A stretch of 64,000 bases of DNA. It comes from Microglena sp. YARC. Its lineage: Eukaryota > Chlorophyta > Chlorophyceae > Chlamydomonadales > Chlamydomonadaceae. Made by a program: the position numbers and the translations under genes. Numbering within the stretch: the first letter of the stretch is position 1; every line of letters starts with the position of its first letter. The stretch is taken from the NCBI GenBank assembly GCA_022414725.1, contig CM039462.1:36756605-36820604 (forward strand). Direction: 5' to 3'. The notes beneath the pieces are model-generated. The model ran no database searches and had not been told where the DNA came from. It saw only the letters and a list, made by a program, of their open reading frames with translations. Shown here piece by piece: positions 42,376 to 50,166 of this stretch.

Positions 42376-42409
42376 TTATAAAGTGTCCCACTTTATTTGA
42401 GAACAACTG
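42328..42409 (+). ncRNA. candidate Fanzor guide RNA (fRNA) scaffold at the right end of element 1
   Basis: A two-level hairpin: outer CTGCA (42328-42332) with TGCAG (42362-42366), inner CGTTGC (42341-42346) with GCAACG (42353-42358), loop CCAAAA. It overlaps the Fanzor 3' end and is followed by the terminal repeat. Fanzor and TnpB guide RNAs are known to come from this position. The same structure is kept in the solo right end at 61924-62057. Transcription is not shown. Confidence 0.6.
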
Positions 42410-42411
42410 TA

Positions 42412-42807
42412 GCCCTCATTCAAACCGGTTATAACATCAATACAGCGATTTTCATGGATAGCCATATCGAACCCCATTCGGTGGACGAGTGGCTTAGGCT
42501 ATCTCAAGTGCACCATGTCGCGACAAAAGTCGTTGACTCGTACGTAGCGCTGGAGCATTGGACGAAGGAGCAAACCTCCCCAAACAAAGTGTTTGTAATT
42601 TACATCAATGGTGGGCTGAAGTTCGGTGAGTCGTATTGTGCCAAACATGGATCCTCTGCATGTCTCACTGCGGCGGCACAATTCTGGAAGTGGTGTGACC
42701 AGAACGCAGCTAACCAACTCACAATTAATTTCATTGGACGAGACATGCGACACCCTGCCGATTGCAAGTCATGGACTGAATTGGCTAACACGTTCACTAA
42801 ACTGTGA
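42412..42807 (+). pseudogene. 3' part of the unknown gene interrupted by element 1
   Basis: Continuing from 39030 in frame, this part has ALIQTGYNINTAIFMDSH, EWLRLSQVHHVATKVVDSYV, a strand NKVFVIYINGG and a closing WTELANTFTKL before TGA. In its present state it could only be translated from an internal ATG. The joined protein is about 188 residues; no motif recognised. Confidence 0.6.
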
Positions 42808-42938
42808 TAATATATTATACAGTTTGATATGGTCGTTTTTTTTCGATCCTAACCGGCTTGATACATACGACCTTCTCTTGAGTAGTGATAATTTAATTCT
42901 GCGATTTTTCCGTTGACTGTAAGCAAACTAACCTGTTT

Positions 42939-43376
42939 TCAAAAGAGGGGTCTGAGCATCTTCCTCATCCGGTGATCCGGCAAAGTAGTACCATTCCCTA
43001 TTAATCCAATTATCATGTACAACTCCATGACGCAATGGATCAACCCCATGCCCGCCTTCCAATCCCTCCCTGCAACAGAGCGACATGGACACTTGGTTGA
43101 ATGACGATATTGCACCAAGTCTATATCGTGATCACAGCATTGCTCTCCTCTCTGTTGAAGACCCACCTTGCAATCACAAGCGCAAATAAAATCATACCTG
43201 TTGTTGTTGTTTCGCAGCATGGCTACGGCAGCTTCAACAGCCGCATGCGCCACCCGCACTGCCTCATCAGCTCGCTCAGCAGTTTGGACAAGTGCAGCCA
43301 ATGCAGCATTCTTGTGTGGCCCTCCGTCGGCGATGATGATGCCTAACTGAGCTGGTGATGTATTAGTGAAGTCCAT
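42939..43376 (-). CDS. hypothetical protein, 145 residues
   Basis: I take the ATG at 43374-43376 as start (MDFTNTSPAQLGIIIADGG). It has an Ala-rich helix (AALVQTAERADEAVRVAHAAVEAAVAML written here only as a region, residues ~27-55), then a Cys-rich segment FICACDCKVGLQQ … EQCCDHD … CPCRS. No family is recognised. Confidence 0.5.
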   Translation of the reverse strand: MDFTNTSPAQLGIIIADGGPHKNAALAALVQTAERADEAVRVAHAAVEAAVAMLRNNNNRYDFICACDCKVGLQQRGEQCCDHDIDLVQYRHSTKCPCRSVAGRDWKAGMGLIHCVMELYMIIGLIGNGTTLPDHRMRKMLRPLF

Positions 43377-43513
43377 GCTTCCATGAAAAAATGAAAGCAG
43401 TGACAAATAAGATACTGTGTACACAACTGTAGGCTTTAAGTAATACAGCGATAAAATAGGGTTGTCAAGCAGCTAACAAACCAGAATTCGCCCCCGTACA
43501 GTATACATCCGAA

Positions 43514-43723
43514 TTATATTTGTGTTAGATACGTGTGCGTCGGTATCACACCGTGCGCGACACTCGATGCGATGAGATGAGAAAACCCGAATTCAGGCCA
43601 AATTCCCATGAACACGGCGTCCTCTTTTGTGTGAGGATCCGCCAACCTTTGTAGCTGTACGTGGACAAGACAACCTAGCCGTCGCTTAGCGGATTCAGCT
43701 AAATGCAGCCCCTGCATCAACAA
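43514..43723 (-). CDS. possible small protein, 69 residues
   Basis: The frame is open from 43723 with a plausible composition (SAKRRLGCLVHVQLQRLADP, WPEFGFSHLIASS) and overlaps the next gene's end by 7 bases. There is no other support. Confidence 0.25.
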   Translation of the reverse strand: MLMQGLHLAESAKRRLGCLVHVQLQRLADPHTKEDAVFMGIWPEFGFSHLIASSVAHGVIPTHTYLTQI

Positions 43724-44230
43724 TCACCGACACACCCATTTCGGGGGATATCGCATCTCTTCGATATTGCGTCCCATTTTTTGGTCGCCTTGCCATATTT
43801 CACACCTTCATTCGAGCAATGGACGGCACCGCATCGCGCGGTGCTTGCGTGTTTATCGAACGAGCTCATGGCGGTTTTGTCATTCTTAGTAAACTTCGCC
43901 ATGAGTTCATAACTGCTACGACATTTGCTCTCGATACAAGATTTGAGGGGCTTTTCAGTTTTCTCAATGACTTCACCTGCAGCCGATAGTTTATCGTTGC
44001 ATTTTGTTACTTTTCTGCACTTTGATGCTTTCATGCGGAGCGCGCCTGCCCACTCTATCCATTCATCAAGCGTACGTTCTTTTTGTCAGAGGCCTCATGC
44101 TTCATAAACGCGACGAACTCTTCGGACGTGTACGAGTCGTCCTTCTTTCCGCGTGGACGGGGACCTGTGTAGCACACGACATCAGATCGACTCTTCGTTT
44201 CTTTTTTTCGCTTGAGGTAGTTTTGGCATT
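43717..44230 (-). pseudogene. basic, Lys/Cys-rich hypothetical protein, frame-broken
   Basis: From MPKLPQAKKRNEESI (ATG near 44230) the frame stops; a neighbouring frame continues SDVVCYTGPRPRGKKDDSYT and SEEFVAFMKHEASDKKNVRL, then a third gives MKASKCRKVTKCNDKLSAAG to AISKRC. Together they read as one protein of ~165 residues rich in Lys, Ser and Cys. Shifts lie near 44190 and 44060. Function unknown. Confidence 0.45.
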
Positions 44231-44650
44231 CAATGAATGAATGAAAGTGTATATATTTTAAATAAAAAAATAAAATTATCTAAGACTTGTTTGTTGCGTT
44301 TTTTAAATTATCTAAGACTTTTTTCTTCAGAGTTCCTTATCATGTTGAGTTATCCATTCATCCTCACACATGCCAAGGAGGCGGCTTGCGCATCCCCCCC
44401 CTGTACGTACATTCTCATGTGGATGCACACCGCGAGCATGCAGCATGTCCACCCTTGCATGTGATTTTTCAAGAGTTTTGTCAAAAACAAAACATTCTTA
44501 CACAGTCATTCATACCCGGAATTCATACTTGGATTCTTTAGGCATTGCAATCCACATGAGTCTTTGTATTCACTAAGTTGTATAATTATCCCATCGCCAT
44601 CAGATGGGATACTGAATGGATGTGAAACTGCTAAAATTGTATTCTGGCTG

Positions 44651-45595
44651 ATGGCAGTTGCATTGTGGCGTGCAGTGATGTTGCGTTCATCACAATGCTT
44701 AAAAGCAATGTCGCATCATGTGGCAAGGGGCATGGGGCCTGATCCACCGTGTTTTTGCGACGCATGCACCGAAGAAGAGGTTTCCGTTACAGACATGGGG
44801 CTGTCGCTAGAGCTGTTTGCTGTGTACCCGAACTACGAGTGGGTGCCGCCCTCGGGAAACAATACGGATGCCGAAGGCACAACAGCTGCGATGGAGCAGG
44901 CAGTGCATGCATACTTGCAGCGTCTGGGGCGGTTGCCACGGCCCCTACAGGCTGGAATGTGCACAGAGCACCTCAAGTTGCTAGGCGCAGACCAGATCAA
45001 CAGCGTACACACGCTCACAGGCAGCAGCCTCACACGGCAGTACATCATGCAGGAGATCGAGGCACGTGCATCACAGCAAGCATCGGTGTTGCTCATTCAG
45101 CTGTGTGGTCACGGTGGTAAGGGAGCTGAGTTGATTCTGGCTGATGGCAGTTGCATCGCGCTGTCAGACATCGCTGCTGCATTGCATGCCGCGCGCTACA
45201 AAGGCACTGTGGTATGCACCATCAACGTCTGCAACGCGGAGCCGTCTGCGAGCGAGCCATCAGCAGTGGCCCATGGTTGGAACGCGTGTTCGCCGTTCCC
45301 CTGGGTGCTTATTTACTCCAGCGGGCCGCAGGAAGTTCAGAATGTGTCCCATGCCACGCACTTTGCGCGTTTGTTAGGCAGGCTATTTTCTGAGCGTCCG
45401 ACGTACGTAGAGTTACAGCAACGCTCGGATGAGTTGTGGGTGGAGACGCGCGATCCGCGCCAGAGCCTGGGGAAGTGGCGTGGTCCACCTACCATCTGCA
45501 TGGGTAACAATTTGTATTCTGGGCGTTTTCTGGAGCCGACACTGCGTTCTGTAAAGAACCTGTCAGCATGTAATCAATCATGCGGCCTACCTTAA
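44651..45595 (+). CDS. caspase-like (peptidase C14 fold) protein 2
   Basis: The dyad pattern is SVLLIQLCGHGGKGAE (His) and GTVVCTINVCNAEPSA (Cys), 44 residues apart, matching the other two caspase-like genes in this window. Residues before it contain a short HxCxxC-like stretch (PCFCDACTEEE). The C-terminal part has WVLIYSSGPQEVQN and a helix ATHFARLLGRLF like the LGRMF segment of its paralogues. The start is uncertain: ATGs at 44651, 44678 and 44711 are in frame. The 23 bases ATTCTGGCTGATGGCAGTTG+CAT at 44641 recur inside the gene at 45136, so the 5' end may have been rebuilt by a local duplication. Protease activity is inferred from fold only. Confidence 0.6.
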   Translation: MAVALWRAVMLRSSQCLKAMSHHVARGMGPDPPCFCDACTEEEVSVTDMGLSLELFAVYPNYEWVPPSGNNTDAEGTTAAMEQAVHAYLQRLGRLPRPLQAGMCTEHLKLLGADQINSVHTLTGSSLTRQYIMQEIEARASQQASVLLIQLCGHGGKGAELILADGSCIALSDIAAALHAARYKGTVVCTINVCNAEPSASEPSAVAHGWNACSPFPWVLIYSSGPQEVQNVSHATHFARLLGRLFSERPTYVELQQRSDELWVETRDPRQSLGKWRGPPTICMGNNLYSGRFLEPTLRSVKNLSACNQSCGLP

Positions 45596-45760
45596 CTTCC
45601 AGTTTGCAATATTGCTCGGGCCTCGCAAGAATTCCGGGGCGGGTGGGGTACATTGTAAAGCAATTGTGGATGTTAATGTCTGTCTGCATATGCGGACTCT
45701 TCAAAATGCCTTTCAAATAGAGAGAATCATTTCACACACAAACAACCTCTAAAACATATT
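45596..45760. other. spacer without gene
   Basis: Nothing convincing is seen; a small minus-strand frame ends here. Confidence 0.4.
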
Positions 45761-46167
45761 CTTTTCAGAGGTGTTCATGTGAACACGTTTAAAATAGGGA
45801 TGATTGATTGATGGATTGATGATTCTTATTTTTTGTTGAAATAATTCTTCTTCCCAAGATGGAGAGTCTTTTCAGAGGTGTTCATGTGAACACGTTAAAA
45901 ATAGGGATTGATTGATGGATGATTCTTATTTTTTGTTGAAATAGTTGTTGTTCCCCAGATGGAGAGTCTTTTCAGAGGTGTTCATGTGAACACGTTAAAA
46001 ATAGGGATTGATGGATGGATGATTCTTATTTTTTGTTGAAATAGTTGTTGTTCCCAAGATGGAGAGTCTTTTCAGAGGTGTTCATGTGAACTCGTTTAAA
46101 ATAGGGATTGATTGATGGATTTTTTTTTTTTTTTGTTGAACTAGTTGTTGTTCCCGAGATGGAGACT
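45761..46167. repeat. ~100-107-bp tandem repeat, four copies, each with a palindrome
   Basis: Units start at 45761, 45868, 45968 and 46068 with CTTTTCAGAGGTGTTCATGT; each contains the palindrome GTGTTCATGTGAACAC, then TTAAAATAGGGATTGAT, a T-run and GTTGTTGTTCCCAAGATGGA. A partial fifth copy (CTTTTCAG) is cut at 46177 by a mariner end. No frame is open. Confidence 0.9.
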
Positions 46168-46179
46168 CTTTTCAGACTA

Positions 46180-46420
46180 CAGTCAGAGACAGAATTTGTG
46201 GGACACCCTTACCGGTGACCCTTGAACCCAATTGATTGGGTAGGTCAGCTAAAGGTTTTGTATCAAGGTCCCAATCCTTCGTGTCCTTCATCCCGTATTT
46301 CAGCATTTAAGCTGGCCCAGAGGATAACAATTGTAAGCTGCTAACTGACCCAGGTGGGTCGGTTGGTTGAGCGCCCACATTTGCCTCTCCGGAAGCTGGG
46401 GTTTTAGGGGGGGGGGGGCA
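46180..46420 (+). mobile_element. left part of a non-autonomous mariner (543-bp family)
   Basis: It begins CAGTCAGAGACAGAATTTGT after TA (46178-46179) and matches 60197-60427 over ~235 bases, including TGATTGGGTAGGTCAGCTAA, CCCAGGTGGGTCGGTTGGTT and a final GGGGTTTTAGGGG. The right end is missing; element 2 begins 9 bases after the match ends. Confidence 0.8.
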
Positions 46421-46473
46421 ATAATCTACAGTCGGCGGAACAGTAAAATGAAACATATATCAGATGGAAATAA

Positions 46474-47459
46474 ATGTACGACATCGCCGTTAGAAAATTG
46501 GCGTTAAGAATGGTCGCTGACTTGGGTGTGTTAAAAACTTCTGTGTTTACGAACATCAGTCGTTCTACTCTGTGGAGGTGGAAACGCTTTGGTGTAAATC
46601 GAAAACGACGTGAATTTGTAAGCAACCTTTTTGAGACGAATAAGGATTTGTTAAAATCGTTTTTATTGTCAACTCAATGCACAACCGCAAGAGGCGTTGT
46701 TGCTTTTTTCAAAAGTACTCACAATGTACGATTATCAACTAAAACAGTGTATCGTTTCATAAAACTCATTGGTTTTACAAGAAAAAGGAGCAAACTCCGT
46801 GGACAGTGCAAAGGGGACTTAGTTCCACTTGTCAATGAATTTTGTAGTAGGTACAAGGAGACAATCAATGCTGGGAAAATTTTAGTATCAGTTGACGAAT
46901 GTGGGTTTAGTGAGCGTCTCAAGCCACATTATGGGTATTCCCCTGTAGGAAAACCTGTTATCGTTAAAACTACTGGTGGTGGGTACACCACAGTTTGTTG
47001 ATGGCAGTTTTTTCAGATGGTAGGAAAGAATTCGTTGTGAAGAAAGGATCTGTGAAGAAGACGGACTTCGTTGCATTTATTGAATCATTGAGTTTGTGCA
47101 ATAATTCAGTAGCAATAATGGACAATGCCAGTATCCATAAGAAATTGGTCCTCAGTCACCCCGTCAATATTTGTTACACACCTCCTTACAGTCCAGAATT
47201 CAATGCTATTGAGCTATGCTTCGCTAAGGTGAAGAGAGACTTTCGTCGTTTGAACTACATACCGAATGAAACAAAGACGCACGTGTCTGATATGATTTCC
47301 TTAGCATTCGGCAACCTCACTGATAAAATTATTATGGGTTGTTTTGAACACGTTTGGAACACTTATGTGTATAAAGCGGTCTGTGACGTATTGATTATGA
47401 AAGATGGCGACGAAATCTCCGACAGTCGCGAAATTGAAGGAGCTACTGAAATTGGCTGA
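46474..47459 (+). pseudogene. Tc1/mariner-like DDE transposase of element 2 (frame-broken)
   Basis: The N-terminus has a helix-turn-helix (ADLGVLKTSVFTNISRSTLW then RWKRFGVN) and a second one (FKSTHNVRLSTKTVYRFIKL). Catalytic residues: KILVSVDECGF (first Asp), VAIMDNASIHKK (second Asp), ICYTPPYSPEFNAIELCF (Glu). The spacing between second Asp and Glu is 29 residues by my count, shorter than the DD34E of Tc1. The frame must change by one base between about 46960 and 46995 (… TGGGYTTVC stop; other frame SLLMAVFSDGR). The 3' end overlaps the Fanzor start (47404-47459) in another frame. Confidence 0.8.
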
Positions 47460-49781
47460 AGTACCATACTCGTCGAAGTCCAACAAGGACGATCTTGTCC
47501 GTTTATGCGAAGACAATGGTCTCATCGCCAGACCCCCTCCAGAATACAAGACGGTGGAAAAGATGTGTGTAGTGAAATGCGCCCTGAAGAAGGCAATGAG
47601 TCTTGACGATGAAGAATTCGGTAAGTTTAGGGAGCATGTGGACCAGCTCGTCAATGTGGTGAGCCGCATGTTACGGCGGTCCAGTCTGGTGCTGACTTTC
47701 CACATCACGAGTCTATTAGAGAAAGGTCTGGATATTCCAGACCTGTACAACATGAAAGATACCTACTGGAAGGATTGGCTACGTATCGGGGTAGACGGAA
47801 TCTTCCCTGATGAGGAAAGCAAGATATCGTACGAAGCTGTGAAGGACTCCATCGGCGATGTAATTGGTAATGACGACGCTGACTACATCAAGTCTTATCC
47901 GATCTATTTCGATCAGGTATTGAACTATGCAGGTCACACATTGAGCACTGTCGTGTCAAACAACGCATGGGTTCCTTTGATACCACGTCTGGCCAGACTC
48001 ACTTCCACCACTTTAAATAAATTAAATGCCCCGAAGACGCTGGACACATCGAAGATCATTCGGGGATACGACGTGATGCAGGCTATTCAGCAAGAAGTCC
48101 AAAACATGGAGGGATGGCCAGAGTCTGTTCAAGAGTACGTCAATGAAGTTAGGGAGATGCTGAGTGTTCCAGATGGAAGTCGAGTTTATGATAACTATGG
48201 CAAAGACATGGACTTTCCGACCATGGTCCGGTTTAATTATTGGATACAGACACGGTTGGAGGATATGGATGCACGTCGTATCCGATTGATGCCCATCTTC
48301 AATGTCCAACGGGTGCATGTTCGCCTTGACCTGAAGACCCTCGTGAACCTGTTCAGGCACATGTTCCCCAATGACCAGAACATCGTTGAGCTTTCCAAGT
48401 GGGAACATGTAAAGAATCCCGAAAGCTTCATGTTGCCCCAGAGGCCTGCACAGAAGAAGAAAAAATCATGTGGTCCTGGTGAATGGGAGGCATACAAGTC
48501 GGTCCTGAAGCAGTACGATGATGATGTTAAGGATATCAAGGCTACTGACGAGTACAGACATGCAAAGGGTTTGTATGACACGCTTGTGAACGCCCGAAAA
48601 ACAGTCGCAGGTTCCTTCTTCAGAAAACCACCTGTCAAGAATGGGTGGGTTTTCGACTGCAGCATCTGTACTGACGGAGTCTCTTTGAGCATGCAGTGCA
48701 GCAAGACAGTACAGGTCCTTGTCTCAGATTTGAAGAAGACCTGTAAGAAGCCTCGTAAAGAAGAAGGTATCAAGATCGCAGAAAAATACGACGGCTCACT
48801 TAAAACGATATTGCCCGATATGGTATCGTCGTCCTGGGTGTGGACCCAGGACGGAGCAACATCGCTACGGTAACGTATTTGGCAGACGATAAAAATAAGA
48901 CATGGAAGCTGACACGTGGTGCATTTTACCACAAGTCGGGTATCAAGAAGCAGACAAGGCAGAAGGAACTGCGTTTTGCTGACATGATTCCTATGTGGGA
49001 GTCTCTGCGTGAAAATGGAGCAGCTTTGAGTACATCGAGGACGGATAAGATCTCCGCGTACTTGTCAAATTACGCTAAGTTTTCTGACGAGTGGTGGAGA
49101 TTGGCTTTGCGACGCCGAGAATCCCGTGACAACTTGCAGCGTTACATCGGAAAACGAAAGGTCAAAGACTCTTTCTGGGCGGGTATCAAGCGGTGCATGA
49201 TGAAAGAACTTCCTGATATGAAGGTTTGCGTGGCCTACGGATCTGCCATCACGAAACTGAAGCCTACTGGACCGGGAGAAGTTGCAGTTCCCACTGGGGC
49301 CATGTTCGCATCGTGTAAAAGAATTTTCAAAGAGGACGTTTCTGTGACAGATGAGTTCAAAACGACTCTTATGTCGTGGGAGACGGGTAAAGAAAAAGAA
49401 CGTGTTTACAAGATCCCAAGTGTTTGTTCAGCAGACGTGAATCTTAGGTTGGGTGGTGAACGTTTTGGTCACACGAAATCGAAAACGATGCCAAAGGTCG
49501 CTGATTGCGACCACTTAGGGGTAAGGTTGTACAATAAACGTAAAGGCGCACAAGAGAAGCACAGGAGGGGTGGCTTCGCCACTTCCCTTGTCGATTCTCA
49601 AAAATCGATCGAGCGGTACCCAGAGGTACGAGGACTGCGATTCTCTCCAGAAACATGCATTTACTCGGACCGGGATCGCTCTTCTGCTCTCACAATCGCA
49701 AGGCTGCACTGCATGGAATTGATGGGTCTAGGACGACCTCTTCCATTTTCCCACAGCAGCTCTGTTGTTGTTGATGAATAA
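47404..49781 (+). pseudogene. Fanzor nuclease with N-terminal SAP-like domain (element 2, frame-broken)
   Basis: The first 489 codons (47404-48873) begin with a SAP-like DNA-binding motif (TVAKLKELLKLAEVPYSSKS, KDDLVRLCEDNGL). A one-base shift between about 48790 and 48835 leads to the nuclease half: GVDPGRSNIATVT (RuvC-I Asp) near 48835, and CIYSDRDRSSALTIARLH (RuvC-III Asp) near 49670. The canonical CxxC…CxxC zinc ribbon before RuvC-III is absent or highly altered (VCSADVN … DCDHLG). Lengths and order fit a Fanzor of ~790 residues. The shift lies immediately before the first catalytic Asp, so as written the protein lacks a nuclease. Confidence 0.82.
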
Positions 49782-49801
49782 AAATTCGTATTGTTGTAGA
49801 C

Positions 49802-49902
49802 ACCACTCGGTCCCCCTCCGGTGGTCGCGACAACATTAGGTTACACCGCAAGGTGTACCGTACACTCAAGAAAGCGGTTTCATTTTAGTATTCCGTCGAG
49901 TG
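49802..49902 (+). ncRNA. candidate guide-RNA scaffold / right end of element 2
   Basis: Two hairpins follow the Fanzor stop: ACCAC-T-CGG (49802-49810) with CCG-GTGGT (49818-49825), loop TCCCCCT; and TTACACC (49841-49847) with GGTGTA (49852-49857). The terminal repeat then closes the element. In the MITE at 52243-52494 and the 434-bp element the same positions carry different bases that still form a short hairpin (CCAC…GTGG). Expression is not shown. Confidence 0.5.
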
Positions 49903-50166
49903 TAGGGCTGGGTCTCTATATTACTATTCTACAGTCGGCAGAACAGTAAAATGAAACATCAAAAAAACCGGTATAATGCGGTGGCAATCATATATTGTAT
50001 GAGTTTTAGCTACTTTGTTGTGCTGGACTGCACACACCCCCCCTCCTCTTCAGCTCCCTGTGCTGGACTGCATAGTTTTCTGAAGCTTCCCTGGCGAGCC
50101 TCTCTGTCTCTGTGCTCCTCCCTCGTAGCCCTCCTCAGATCAGAAGCACTTCCGTCAGCGCGAGCA

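Larger units (their letters stand above)
39031..42409 (+). mobile_element. element 1: Tc1/mariner transposon carrying a Fanzor nuclease (3379 bp)
   Basis: Terminal inverted repeats are CAGTTGTTCTCAAATAAT at 39031 and its counterpart CAGTTGTTCTCAAATAAA (complement) ending at 42409; both continue with GGGACACT. TA is duplicated at 39029-39030 and 42410-42411. The cargo is a DDE transposase followed by a Fanzor gene on the same strand, with a right-end hairpin. Fragments of the same family lie at 12729, 14752, 36985 and 61924. The boundaries are confirmed by the restored open frame across the empty site. Confidence 0.92.
46429..49902 (+). mobile_element. element 2: Tc1/mariner transposon carrying a SAP-Fanzor nuclease (3474 bp)
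   Basis: The left terminal repeat CAGTCGGCGGAACAGTAA starts after TA (46427-46428); the right one, read as complement, is CACTCGACGGAATACTAA ending at 49902 before TA (49903-49904). The two ends share the pattern CA.TCGRCGGAA.A.TAAAATGAAAC. Cargo is a DDE transposase and a Fanzor gene, overlapping by 56 bases. Both genes have frame breaks. Solo or partial ends of the family occur at 33716, 34546-34979, 38666, 49932, 52243-52494, 62588 and 63601. Confidence 0.9.

Noticed and set aside
46300..46420. SINE with RNA polymerase III promoter (GGTTGGTTGAGCGCCC resembling an A box)
   Set aside because: The two copies are bounded by mariner-type ends and TA, and no properly spaced B box is found; mariner explains them better.
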